This document shows positions 44,339 through 52,781 of a DNA stretch of 64,000 bases, in pieces. A model generated the notes under the pieces. The model made no database searches and was not told where the DNA came from. It saw only the letters and a program-made list of their open reading frames with translations. The stretch comes from Pseudodonghicola flavimaris (lineage in GTDB: Bacteria > Pseudomonadota > Alphaproteobacteria > Rhodobacterales > Rhodobacteraceae): positions 215,484 through 279,483 of the forward strand of contig NZ_JASNJD010000007.1 in the NCBI RefSeq assembly GCF_030164425.1, in the 5' to 3' direction. Both the position numbers and the translations under genes were made by a program. The first letter of the stretch is position 1. Each line of letters begins with the position of its first letter.

Positions 44339-45109
44339 ATGATCGAGCTGTTCCTGATCGGTATCGGCACCGGCAATCCCCGACATCTGACCCTTGAGGC
44401 GATCGATGCACTGCGCGCCGCCGATCTGGTGCTGATCCCGCGCAAGGGGCCCGGCAAGGACGATCTGGCCGGGCTGCGCCGCCGCATCTGCCGGGAGGTG
44501 ATCACCGGCGACCACCCGCAATTGCAGGAATTCGACCTGCCGAAACGCGACGCCGCCCATCCCGACTACCGTGCCGGCGTCGACGACTGGCACGATGCCA
44601 TCGCCCGCATCTGGGCGACAGAGATCCGCGCGGGCCTGCCCCAGGGCACCGGCAAAGTCGGGTTCCTGGTCTGGGGCGATCCGTCGCTCTACGACAGCAC
44701 CCTCCGCATCGCCGAGCGGGTGGCGGCGGACCTGCCGCTGCGGCTGCATGTGATCCCCGGCATCACCTCGATCCAGGCGCTGACCGCCGGCCATGCGATC
44801 CCGCTGAACCGGATCGGCGCCCCTGTCACCGTGACCACAGGCCGGCGGCTGCGCGATCACGGCTGGCCCGGCGCCGCGGACAGCGTGGTGGTGATGCTGG
44901 ACGCCGGCTGCGCCTTCGACGCGCTCGCCCCCGAGGGGATCGACATCTGGTGGTCGGCCTATGCCGGCATGGCCGAGGAAATCCGCCTTGCCGGCCCGCT
45001 GGCCGAGCTGGCCCCGCGCATCGCCGAGGTCCGGGCAGAGGCCCGCGCCCGCCATGGCTGGATCATGGATATCTATCTGATGCGGCGCCGGGAGACCGCC
45101 GCCGGCTGA
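44339..45109 (+). CDS. cobF: Precorrin-6A synthase (deacetylating) CobF
   Basis: A 256-residue SAM-dependent methyltransferase that methylates C1 and removes the acetyl group to form precorrin-6A, specific to the aerobic pathway. The N-terminus FLIGIGTGNPRHLTLEAI is a CobF variant of the methyltransferase signature. VLIPRKGPGKDDLAGLR is CobF-specific, and LVWGDPSLYDSTLRI and VIPGITSIQALTA complete the SAM site. The ATG at 44339 is preferred over a TTG five codons upstream. It is separated from the main operon by the riboswitch and cbiM. Confidence 0.94.
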   Translation: MIELFLIGIGTGNPRHLTLEAIDALRAADLVLIPRKGPGKDDLAGLRRRICREVITGDHPQLQEFDLPKRDAAHPDYRAGVDDWHDAIARIWATEIRAGLPQGTGKVGFLVWGDPSLYDSTLRIAERVAADLPLRLHVIPGITSIQALTAGHAIPLNRIGAPVTVTTGRRLRDHGWPGAADSVVVMLDAGCAFDALAPEGIDIWWSAYAGMAEEIRLAGPLAELAPRIAEVRAEARARHGWIMDIYLMRRRETAAG

Positions 45110-45200
45110 GCGGCGCGGCAGACGGCCCCGGTCGCCCCCCGACGATGGAGAATTCACCGTTCCGATACCGGAGCGTCACGAAACCATCATCTGCAGGCGG

Positions 45201-45218
45201 CATTCACGCCGGTGAATG
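45201..45218. promoter_or_regulatory. Interrupted palindrome CATTCAC-N4-GTGAATG
   Basis: Seven-base perfect arms around GCCG in the 253-base gap between cobF and the phosphoesterase gene. A related half-site, AATTCACCG, lies at about 45150. It could be an operator for the downstream glycolipid cluster. No regulator gene is adjacent, so the binding protein is unknown. Confidence 0.4.
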
Positions 45219-45362
45219 AAGCTCGACAAGGTCCGCGGACTTGGCTCCTCCCGTTACAGGTTCTGACTGCGCCCCGGCTGCGGCACCCGCCCGCCGCCGC
45301 AGCAGAGCCCGTGCCGGAAGCCCGGACCGCCGGCCGGTGTCGTGCCAACCGGAGGCCCGCCC

Positions 45363-46181
45363 ATGTCGCCCGCGTTCGCCCCTTTGCGACTGAAATCCCT
45401 GTTCCTCTCCGATCTGCACCTCGGCGCCCGCGCGGCCCGGCCCAAGGCAGCGCTGGAGTTCCTCGCCGCGCATGAGGCCGAGACCATCTATCTGGTCGGC
45501 GATATCTTCGACATCTGGCACGGTGGCCGCATCCACTGGCCCCGCGAGGCCGAGGAGCTTCTGGCCGAACTGGACCGCCGGGCCGCGACCGGCACCCGGG
45601 TGATCTATCTCTGCGGCAATCACGATGCCAAACTGCGGTCCCCGGAGGCCCGGCTGCCCGCCGGGATGACCGCCCCCCGCCACTGGCAGCGCCACGAGGT
45701 GCTGACGCATGAGGCCGCCGATGGCCGGCGCTATCTGGTGCTGCATGGCGATCAATGCGACTCGCGGCTGATGCGGCAGCATTTCATGACCCGGATCGGC
45801 AGCCGCGCCGATGCCTTTCTACGCGGGCTCGACGACTGGCTCGGTCGCCGGCTGACACCCCCGGCCCCGGGCCGGCCCAGCCGGATCGAGCGCGCCATCA
45901 GCACCTTCAACAGTCTCTTCGTGATGGGCGGGCGGTTCGAGGCCCGTCTGGTCGCCCTGGCCCGCTCGGCCAAGGCCGACGGGGTGATCTGCGGCCATTC
46001 CCACAAGCCGATGCTGCGCAGCATCGGCGGCACGCTCTATGCCAATTGCGGCGACTGGGTCGACAGTTTCACCGCGCTGATCGAAACCCACGAAGGCGCA
46101 TTGCGGCTGGTGGAATGGGCCCGGCCGCCTCATGCCACCCGTCCCAAGACCAGCTTCGGCCCGCTGGCGCAGGATGCCTGA
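45363..46181 (+). CDS. Calcineurin-like metallophosphoesterase, LpxH-related
   Basis: A 272-residue phosphoesterase with the full metal-binding set: LFLSDLHLG, VGDIFDIW, LCGNHD, a middle His in LHGDQCD and ICGHSHKP. The order and spacing match the UDP-2,3-diacylglucosamine hydrolase (LpxH/LpxH2) group, but that function is not certain here, as related enzymes in alphaproteobacteria act on other nucleotide or lipid phosphates. The ATG at 45363 has CGGAGG seven bases upstream. The glucosyltransferase starts one base after its stop, pointing to a membrane-lipid role. Confidence 0.85.
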   Translation: MSPAFAPLRLKSLFLSDLHLGARAARPKAALEFLAAHEAETIYLVGDIFDIWHGGRIHWPREAEELLAELDRRAATGTRVIYLCGNHDAKLRSPEARLPAGMTAPRHWQRHEVLTHEAADGRRYLVLHGDQCDSRLMRQHFMTRIGSRADAFLRGLDDWLGRRLTPPAPGRPSRIERAISTFNSLFVMGGRFEARLVALARSAKADGVICGHSHKPMLRSIGGTLYANCGDWVDSFTALIETHEGALRLVEWARPPHATRPKTSFGPLAQDA

Positions 46182-46182
46182 G

Positions 46183-47301
46183 ATGATCGTCACCGGACTT
46201 CTGGGCGGCTGTGCCGCCCTCTCACTGGGGGCGCATCTGGGCAGCAACGCGCTGGCGATTGGCCGCCCCTGGCTGCGCCGTCGCCGCAGCGATGCGCCGG
46301 CCTTCCGACCGCATCTGACGCTGATCCGCCCGGTCAAGGGCCTCGACCCGCACGATTGCGAGACGCTGGCCAGTTCCTTCACCCAGGACTATCCCGATTA
46401 CGAGGTGCTGTTCTGCGCCGAAACCGCCACCGATCCCGCATGCGCCGCGATCCGCGAGATGATCGCCGCCCATCCCGGGGTGCCGGCGCGGCTGCTGATC
46501 GGCGACAGCCGGCTCAGCGCCAACCCCAAGCTGAACAATGTCGAAAAGGGCGTCGCGGCGGCGCGCGGCGACTGGTTCGTGCTGACCGACGCCAATCTGA
46601 TGCTGGCGCCCGATTACCTCTCCACCCTCGCCGACAGCTGGGGCGTCGATACCGGCCTGGTCTCCGGCCCGCCGCTGGGCACAGCCGCCGAGGGGCTCTG
46701 GGGCGCGGTGGAATGCGCCTTTCTCAACGGCACCCAGGCACGCTGGCAGCTGGCGGCGGATGCGCTGGGGCTGGGTTTTGCCCAGGGCAAGACGCTGTTC
46801 TGGAACCGCCGGGTGCTGCGCGCCGGCGGCGGGCTGGCAGCGCTGGGACGCGACACCGCCGAAGATGTCGGCGCCACCAAGCTGGTGCGCGCCCAGGGGC
46901 TGCGGGTGCGGCTGCCGCTGCGGCTGTCCGGCCATCCGGTGGGCCGGCGCCGGGTGCGCGCGGTCTGGGACCGGCAATTGCGCTGGAGCATCATCCGCCG
47001 CGACGGCTTTCCCGGTCTCTTCGCGCTGGAACCGCTGCAGGGGCCGCTGCCCGGCCTGCTGGCGCTGATCGCGCTGGCGCTGGCCGGCGCGGTGCCCGGG
47101 CTGCTGCCGCTCGCCTATGTCGCGCTCTGGTACGGGGCGGAGCTGCTATTCTCCCGCGCCTATGATCTGCCGGTCGGGCCGCGCGATCTGGCGGCGATGG
47201 CGCTGCGCGATGCGATGCAACCGGCGCTCTGGATCGCCGGGCTGCTGCGGCAGAGCTTCGACTGGCGCGGCCATGCGATGACGGCGGAGCCGGCGGAATA
47301 A
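46183..47301 (+). CDS. GT21 family ceramide-glucosyltransferase-like glycosyltransferase
   Basis: A 372-residue membrane glycosyltransferase. An N-terminal hydrophobic anchor is followed by the GT21 core: LIRPVKGLDPHDCETL and SFTQDYPDYEVLFC, the Asp motif TDANLML, and the processive motif RQLRW (RxxRW) about residue 266. Two or three C-terminal helices follow. GT21 enzymes transfer glucose or related sugars from UDP-sugars to ceramide; bacterial members make glycosylated ceramides or diacylglycerol glycolipids. It is coupled to the phosphoesterase before it and the DedA gene after it. Confidence 0.9.
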   Translation: MIVTGLLGGCAALSLGAHLGSNALAIGRPWLRRRRSDAPAFRPHLTLIRPVKGLDPHDCETLASSFTQDYPDYEVLFCAETATDPACAAIREMIAAHPGVPARLLIGDSRLSANPKLNNVEKGVAAARGDWFVLTDANLMLAPDYLSTLADSWGVDTGLVSGPPLGTAAEGLWGAVECAFLNGTQARWQLAADALGLGFAQGKTLFWNRRVLRAGGGLAALGRDTAEDVGATKLVRAQGLRVRLPLRLSGHPVGRRRVRAVWDRQLRWSIIRRDGFPGLFALEPLQGPLPGLLALIALALAGAVPGLLPLAYVALWYGAELLFSRAYDLPVGPRDLAAMALRDAMQPALWIAGLLRQSFDWRGHAMTAEPAE

Positions 47302-47302
47302 C

Positions 47303-47875
47303 ATGCTGGGGCTGGAAAGCATCGCTGCGCTGATCGGCAAATACGGGCTGGCGCTGGTGGCGCCGGTGGCCGTGGTCGAAGGCCCGATCGTCACCGTCAT
47401 CGCCGCCTGGCTGGCCAGCACCGGGCGCTTTGCCCTGGGGCCGGTGATCGTCGTGGTGATCCTGGCCGATCTGCTGGGCGATTTCCTGGCCTATGCGCTC
47501 GGCCGCTGGGGGTTGGGGCGCCTGCCCGAGGGCTGGCGCCGCCGGCTGGGGCTGCGCCCGGCCCGGGTCCGGGGGCTGGCCGGGCATTTCGCGCAGAAGG
47601 GCGGCCGTACCCTGATCCTCGGCAAGCTGACCCACTCGATGGGCCTTCCGGTGCTGGTCGCCGCCGGCACCGCGCGAATGCGGATCGCCCTGTTCCTCTG
47701 GTACAACCTGCTGGGCACCGTTCCCAAGAGCCTGTTCTTCGTCGCCCTCGGCTATGGCTTCGGCGCCGCCTACGGGCGGATCGACGACTGGATCGGCCGT
47801 ATCTCCCTGATCCTGCTGGTCGGCCTTCTGGTCACCATCGGCTGCTGGATTTTCTATCGGAAATGGCACAAATGA
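47303..47875 (+). CDS. DedA/VTT-domain membrane protein
   Basis: A 190-residue membrane protein with DedA (SNARE-associated/VTT) features: an N-terminal helix, VVEGPIVTVIAAWLA, the charged stretch GRWGLGR, a loop with Lys/Arg (GKLTHSMGLPVLVAAG), and late helices. Some DedA proteins act as lipid scramblases or flippases, some in undecaprenyl-phosphate recycling. In this cluster it may move a lipid or lipid carrier across the membrane, which is inference. The GT2 gene starts inside its stop codon (ATGA). Confidence 0.85.
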   Translation: MLGLESIAALIGKYGLALVAPVAVVEGPIVTVIAAWLASTGRFALGPVIVVVILADLLGDFLAYALGRWGLGRLPEGWRRRLGLRPARVRGLAGHFAQKGGRTLILGKLTHSMGLPVLVAAGTARMRIALFLWYNLLGTVPKSLFFVALGYGFGAAYGRIDDWIGRISLILLVGLLVTIGCWIFYRKWHK

Positions 47876-48582
47876 CCCTGCCCCGCCTCAGCTGCATCCT
47901 GCCCGCCTATAACGAGGCCCCGCGCCTCGGCCGGGTGCTGGACGTCACCCTCGCCGCACCGCAGATCGACGAGGTGATCGTGATCGACGACGGCTCCACC
48001 GACGAGACCGCCGCCATCGCAACCGCCCGGACCCGCGACTGCCCGCGGCTGCGGGTGATCCGCCAGCCCCGCAACGGCGGCAAGACCCGCGCTGTGGCCG
48101 AGGGGCTGCGGACGGCGCGCGGCACCTTCGTGATGTTTCTCGACAGCGATCTGACCGGGCTCACCCCGGCGCATCTGTCACAGCTGAGCCAGCCGGTGCT
48201 GAGCGGTGCGGCGGGGGCGTCGCTGTCGCTGCGCGGCAATGCCCCGGCGCTCTGGCAACATCTCGGGCTCGACTATATCTCCGGCGAGCGGGTGATGCCG
48301 CGGGCGCTGATGATGCGCGAGCTGGCCGCGCTGGACCGGCTGCCGCGCTTCGGGCTGGAGGTCTTCATGAACCGGCTCTGGCTGGAAGCCGATCTGGCCA
48401 TCGCGGTGGTGCCCTGGCCGGATGTGGCCAGCCCGATGAAATTCGAGAAATACGGCCCCCTCGCCGGGGTGAAGGCGGATGTCGGCATGATCCGCGACAT
48501 CTTCACCACCATCGGCGCCTGGACCGCACTGCAACAAATCCGGGGGCTGCGGCGCCACAGGATCGGTCCCGTCACCGCCTGA
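47872..48582 (+). CDS. GT2 family glycosyltransferase, dolichyl-phosphate-glucose-synthase-like
   Basis: A 236-residue glycosyltransferase with a GT-A fold: LSCILPAYNEAPRLG, the UDP-sugar site VIDDGSTDET, and the metal-binding FLDSDLTGL. It has no clear C-terminal membrane helix, unlike many dolichyl-phosphate mannose synthases. The start at 47872 overlaps the DedA stop. It is the last gene of the four-gene cluster and may prepare a lipid-linked sugar or add a second sugar. The substrate is not known. Confidence 0.85.
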   Translation: MTLPRLSCILPAYNEAPRLGRVLDVTLAAPQIDEVIVIDDGSTDETAAIATARTRDCPRLRVIRQPRNGGKTRAVAEGLRTARGTFVMFLDSDLTGLTPAHLSQLSQPVLSGAAGASLSLRGNAPALWQHLGLDYISGERVMPRALMMRELAALDRLPRFGLEVFMNRLWLEADLAIAVVPWPDVASPMKFEKYGPLAGVKADVGMIRDIFTTIGAWTALQQIRGLRRHRIGPVTA

Positions 48583-48600
48583 GCCGCCCCGGTCGGGGGA

Positions 48601-49149
48601 TCAGCCGTCGCGATCGGCCAGCCAGGCGCGGGTTTCGGCAAGCACCTCGCCCGACAGCTCGGGATCATCGCTCATCCGGGCGAGGATCAACGCCCCCAGC
48701 ATCGCCGACCAGCTGCCGATCGCCACCCGGCGCCGGGCAGCCGCATCCGGCCCCTGCGCCGCCGCCGTCATCCTGTCGATCTGTTCCCTGAGGCTGTCTG
48801 TCATCACCCCGCGCGCCTCGCCGGAGCGGCGCGGCATCTCGCCCGCCAGCGCCGCCATCGGGCAGCCACCGGGCATGTCGGCACGATGCGCCGGTGTCAG
48901 ATACCGCTCCGCCCGCGCCGCGATAGAGGCATACTCGCTGGCCACCTCCTCCATCGCCTGCGCCATCGCCGCGGCGAAGAGATCGTCCTTGGTCTTGAAG
49001 TAGCCGTAGAACCCGCCATGCGTCATGCCGGCGGCGCGCATCACCTCGGCCACGGTGACCGCATCGAAGCCCTTTTCCCGGAACAACCGGCCCGCCGCCC
49101 GGACGATGGCCTCCCGGTTGGCTGCCACCTGGTGTTTGCTGACCCGCAT
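48601..49149 (-). CDS. TetR family transcriptional regulator
   Basis: A 182-residue TetR-type repressor. The helix-turn-helix spans about residues 10-56: FREKGFDAVTVAEVM and MTHGGFYGYFKTKDDLF. The C-terminal domain has GGCPMAALAGEM, found in TetR regulators of the AcrR/NemR-like group that respond to reactive compounds through the Cys. It is divergent from an EmrB-like efflux gene and is probably its repressor through the dyad at 49207-49224. Convergent with the GT2 gene, 18 bases apart. Confidence 0.9.
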   Translation of the reverse strand: MRVSKHQVAANREAIVRAAGRLFREKGFDAVTVAEVMRAAGMTHGGFYGYFKTKDDLFAAAMAQAMEEVASEYASIAARAERYLTPAHRADMPGGCPMAALAGEMPRRSGEARGVMTDSLREQIDRMTAAAQGPDAAARRRVAIGSWSAMLGALILARMSDDPELSGEVLAETRAWLADRDG

Positions 49150-49206
49150 CCCGCACCTCCAAATCCCGTTGACTCATTACATGATGATGATCATAAAAAT
49201 CAAGAA

Positions 49207-49224
49207 TCATGATAGCCATCATGA
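49207..49224. promoter_or_regulatory. Candidate TetR operator, TCATGAT-N4-ATCATGA
   Basis: A perfect 18-base dyad with seven-base arms and an AGCC centre, in an AT-rich stretch between the divergent TetR and MFS genes. A smaller self-complementary word, ATGATCAT, lies at 49187-49194. Its place, 58 bases upstream of the TetR start and 97 bases upstream of the MFS start, suits a shared repressor site. Confidence 0.6.
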
Positions 49225-49320
49225 ATAAATCACAGGTCCAACGGGAGGAACGGACATGGCAGGCAGCACAGACATCTCATCAGCGCCGGAAGACCGGAGC
49301 CCGGGGCACCGGGGGCGGAG

Positions 49321-50733
49321 ATGACCACACTCGATCCCCTCGCCCCGCCCGCCGCCGGCACGGCGCGCCCGGCCCTGGTGCTGGCGCTCGCCTCTGTCGG
49401 TGCCATCCTCGCGACGCTCGATCTCTTCGTGGTCAGCGTCGCCCTGCCCAGCATCGGGCGGGATTTTCCAGATGCCTCCCTCTCCGACCTGTCGTGGATC
49501 CTGAACAGCTACGCCATCGTCTATGCCGCCCTGCTGGTGTTCATGGGGCGGCTCGCCGAACGCTTTCGCCGCAACCGCAGCTATCTGGCCGGCGTCGCGC
49601 TCTTTACCCTCGGCTCCGCCGGCTGCGCGCTCTCCGGGACGTTGCAGGTGATCCTCTGTTTCCGGGTGATCGAGGCCATCGGCGCGGCACTGATGACACC
49701 GACCTCGCTGGGGCTGGTGCTGGCCGCATTCGCCCCGGAAAAGCGCAGCGCCGCCGCCCGGCTCTGGGCTGCCATCGGCGGATTTGCCGGTGCACTGGGG
49801 CCGGTGATCGGCGGTTTTCTCCTGATCTTCGGCTGGCAATGGGTCTTCCTCGTCAATGTGCCGATCGGGCTGGCGGCCATCCTCATCGGCCTGCGGATTC
49901 TGCCCGATATCCCCGGGCAGAAAGTGCCCTGGCCGGATCTGACCGGGACCCTGCTCGCCACCGCCGGAGTCGCACTCTGGATCTACGGGCTGATCACCGC
50001 CGGCGGTCAGAGCTGGAGCGCACCCGGCGCCTGGATCGGCCAGATTGCCGGTCTGGCGCTGCTGGCGATCTTCGCGCTGCATTGCCTGCGCGCCCGGCGG
50101 CCGCTGATCGAACCGGCGCTGTTCCGCAACCGGATCTTCACCAGCGCGACCCTGGCGCTGGCGCCCTTCATGATCGCCTTCGGTGCCTTTCTCCTTGCCC
50201 GGGTCACCTGGGAGCAGGCCGCATGGGGATGGAGCCCGTTTCGCACCGGCCTGATCCTGGCGCCGGGTCCCTTCCTGGTGCCGCTGACCTCGATGCTGGT
50301 TGCGAACCGGCTGATCGCCCGGATCGGCGCGCCGGCTGTCATCGTGATGGGGCTGGTCGCCTTTGCCGCCTCGCAGATGCTGACGGCGCTCGGCTACGGG
50401 CTGACGCCCTCGGTACCGCTGTCGCTGAGCGCGGCGGTTCTGTCCGGCATCGGCGTCGGCCTCGCCCTGCCCACACTGATGGGGACCGGCGCCGGCGCCC
50501 TGCCGGCATCCTATTTCTCCACCGGCTCGGCGGTTCTGAACATGATCCGGCAGACCGGCATGGCAATGGGCATCGCGCTGGTCGTCGCGGTCGCCGGACA
50601 GGCCGCCGCGACCGCCCCCGCGCTGGCGGCCTTTCGCCTCGCCTGGTGGGTGACGGCAGGCTGTGCGCTGGTGGCAATCGTCCCGACCCTGATGATCCGT
50701 CCCCCGGCGCCGGATCCGGGGTCAAGGGGCTGA
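49321..50733 (+). CDS. MFS drug efflux transporter, DHA2 (EmrB/QacA) family
   Basis: A 470-residue membrane protein with about fourteen helices. The first helix carries LDLFVVSVALPSI, and loop 2-3 has motif A (GRLAERFRRNRSYLA). Motif C-like GGFAGALGPVIGGFLL supports a drug/proton antiporter of the DHA2 group. It exports toxic compounds using the proton gradient; the substrate is not known. The start at 49321 follows GGGGCGGAG at the expected distance. It is divergent from its probable TetR repressor. Confidence 0.9.
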   Translation: MTTLDPLAPPAAGTARPALVLALASVGAILATLDLFVVSVALPSIGRDFPDASLSDLSWILNSYAIVYAALLVFMGRLAERFRRNRSYLAGVALFTLGSAGCALSGTLQVILCFRVIEAIGAALMTPTSLGLVLAAFAPEKRSAAARLWAAIGGFAGALGPVIGGFLLIFGWQWVFLVNVPIGLAAILIGLRILPDIPGQKVPWPDLTGTLLATAGVALWIYGLITAGGQSWSAPGAWIGQIAGLALLAIFALHCLRARRPLIEPALFRNRIFTSATLALAPFMIAFGAFLLARVTWEQAAWGWSPFRTGLILAPGPFLVPLTSMLVANRLIARIGAPAVIVMGLVAFAASQMLTALGYGLTPSVPLSLSAAVLSGIGVGLALPTLMGTGAGALPASYFSTGSAVLNMIRQTGMAMGIALVVAVAGQAAATAPALAAFRLAWWVTAGCALVAIVPTLMIRPPAPDPGSRG

Positions 50734-50765
50734 GACCCGCCGACAGCGCCGCCCGCGACACAAAC

Positions 50766-50803
50766 GACCCCGGCACCCATCCGGTACCGGGGTCTGATAT
50801 TTT
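50766..50803 (+). terminator. Hairpin after the MFS gene
   Basis: Stem GACCCCGG (50766-50773) with CCGGGGTC (50787-50794), extendable by three more pairs after one mismatch. A short T-run (50800-50803) follows a six-base gap. It lies between convergent genes and could end the efflux transcript. Confidence 0.5.
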
Positions 50804-50822
50804 CGAAAACGAGCGGCCGAGC

Positions 50823-52415
50823 TCAGAACCCGAGCGCCATGCCGTCCTTGCGGGTATCGCTGCCGCCGATCAGCAGCGCCCGCGCCGCATCGATGCGAAC
50901 CGCCTGGCTGCCGCCCAGCGGGCTGGCGACCACCTTCAGCTTGTGGCCGCGCGCGGTGAGCTCAGCCTGCGCCGCGGCGCTCACCCCCGGCTCGATCTGC
51001 AGCTCTCCACCGATGGCGAAGCTGCGCGGCGCATCCATCGCCGCCTGCAGGTCCATGCCGCGATCCAACAGGTTCGACAGGAAGGCGGCGTGACCCGCGG
51101 CCTGATACTGCCCGCCCATCACCCCGAAGGGCATCACCGCGACGCCATCCTTGCACAACATGCCGGGAATGATCGTGTGCATCGGGCGTTTCTTCGGGCC
51201 GATCGCATTCGGATGCCCCTCGATCAGCCGGAACGAGCTGCCGCGCGAATGAAACAGCACCCCGGTCGTGGGATCCAGCCGGGTGGATCCGAAACCGTGG
51301 AAGATCGAGTTGATGAAGGAGATCGCATTGCCCTCGGCATCGACCACGCTGAGATAGATGGTGTCCTTGTGTTCCGGCTCGTCCCAGAGCGCCGGCGGCA
51401 GCGCCTTGTCCATCCGGATGCGCCCGGCAAGCGTATCGATCACCTGATCGGACAGCAGTTGTTCGGCCAGCCCCTCGCACTCTGCCGGATCGGCCAGCAG
51501 CGCATCGCGGTGGTGATAGGCGAGCTTCGTTGCCTCGGCATGCAGGTGGATGCGGTCGGCCTCGGACAGATCGGCGCCCATGTCGAATTTCGACAAGATC
51601 CGCAGAATGATCAACGCCACCAGCCCCTGCCCGTTCGGCGGACATTCGAACACCTCGTGATCGCCGTAGGGGGTGGAGATCGGCGTCACCCAATGGGCCT
51701 GGTCGCGGGCCTCGTGGAAATCCGCCTCGGTGTGCAGCCCACCCAGCGATTGCAGATGCGCCACCATCTTCGCCGCGGTCTCCCCCTCGTAGAACCCGGC
51801 GGCGCCCTTTGCCGCAATCTCGCGCAGGCGAGCCCCCAGCAGCGGCTGGGCATGGCGGTCACCGACGGCGGGCGCGGCGCCTCCAGGCAGGAACAGCGCG
51901 GCAGCATGCGGATCGCCGGCCACCAGCGTGGCATTCGCCGCCCAGTCCATCGCCACGCGCGGGGTCACCGGATAGCCGTTCTCGGCATAGCCGATGGCGC
52001 GCTCGAAGAGCCGCTCCAGCGGCAGCGATCCGTGATCGGCATGCAACCGGCACCAGGCCGAGATCGCACCGGGAATGGTCACCGCATGCGGGCTGGTCTG
52101 CGGGATCTCATCCGTGAGCCCCGCCGCCTTCAGCGCCGCGACGGTGGCCGCAGCCGGCGCCCGCCCCGAACCGTTGAGCGCCTGAACCGCACCACCCTTC
52201 GGCGCATAGAGGGCAAAGCAATCGCCGCCGATCCCGGTCATCAGCGGATCGACGACGCATTGCACCGCCACGGCGGCAATCGCGGCATCGACCGCGTTGC
52301 CACCGGCAGAGAGGATGTCGAGCCCCGCCGCGGTCGACAGCGGATGCGAGGTGGCGATCATTGCCTTGGAGGCCAGGGTCGAGGGGCGGTGCGCGGAGAA
52401 GAAATCGAAAGTCAT
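50823..52415 (-). CDS. Gamma-glutamyltransferase family Ntn-hydrolase
   Basis: A 530-residue gamma-glutamyltranspeptidase-like enzyme, made as a proenzyme that cleaves itself. Thr352 (in the KDTIYLSVVD segment) is placed as the new N-terminal nucleophile, giving a 351-residue alpha and a 179-residue beta chain. HPLSTAAGLDILSAGGNA near residue 24 and the FINS/GST motif are family landmarks. No signal peptide is seen, so it may be cytoplasmic, unlike periplasmic Ggt; such relatives include cephalosporin-acylase-like and oxamate/amide hydrolases. The start at 52415 follows AGGAC. Divergent from a GntR gene that probably regulates it. Confidence 0.88.
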   Translation of the reverse strand: MTFDFFSAHRPSTLASKAMIATSHPLSTAAGLDILSAGGNAVDAAIAAVAVQCVVDPLMTGIGGDCFALYAPKGGAVQALNGSGRAPAAATVAALKAAGLTDEIPQTSPHAVTIPGAISAWCRLHADHGSLPLERLFERAIGYAENGYPVTPRVAMDWAANATLVAGDPHAAALFLPGGAAPAVGDRHAQPLLGARLREIAAKGAAGFYEGETAAKMVAHLQSLGGLHTEADFHEARDQAHWVTPISTPYGDHEVFECPPNGQGLVALIILRILSKFDMGADLSEADRIHLHAEATKLAYHHRDALLADPAECEGLAEQLLSDQVIDTLAGRIRMDKALPPALWDEPEHKDTIYLSVVDAEGNAISFINSIFHGFGSTRLDPTTGVLFHSRGSSFRLIEGHPNAIGPKKRPMHTIIPGMLCKDGVAVMPFGVMGGQYQAAGHAAFLSNLLDRGMDLQAAMDAPRSFAIGGELQIEPGVSAAAQAELTARGHKLKVVASPLGGSQAVRIDAARALLIGGSDTRKDGMALGF

Positions 52416-52781
52416 ACAAGTCCTGTCGTGTTGAGGGGCCAAACAGCCCGGAACCTCTGCGCCCTCCGCGGGAGAAGACGCACAGGCAGTCGTTGCGGCG
52501 CCCGCCTGCGGCAACAGGCCGGCGACGGTCCGGCGGCAATGGCGCCGGACCGGGTGCGGATCGCGGCCATGGCCTGCAGCATCCAGCGGGCTCTGGCTTC
52601 CGCCCGCGGTGGTGCTTTTCATGGCCTTGCCTGCGAACACCGATCCTGGTCGAGCAGCGGAAGCAGCGGATCGACCGGCAGGTTCGTGCCATGGACCTTC
52701 CCCGCCCAATTGAATTCACCTTGACCATTTATGTATACATATGCAAGATGAAAGTGTACCAAATTCAGGACCCCGCCCCAA
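52416..52781. promoter_or_regulatory. Divergent GGT/GntR intergenic region with palindrome TATGTATACATA
   Basis: No gene is seen in 366 bases. A perfect 12-base palindrome lies at 52730-52741, 41 bases upstream of the GntR start. FadR-type GntR proteins often bind TGTATACA-like sites, so it is a good candidate for an autoregulatory operator. A TTGACC at 52721-52726 could be the -35 box, with the palindrome sitting in the spacer, so binding would block RNA polymerase. Confidence 0.55.

Noticed and set aside
49209..52724. A 1171-residue open frame on the forward strand
   Set aside because: It overlaps the MFS gene in another frame and is antisense to the gamma-glutamyltransferase. It is Arg/Gly/His-rich with no family feature, as expected from a GC-rich shadow frame.
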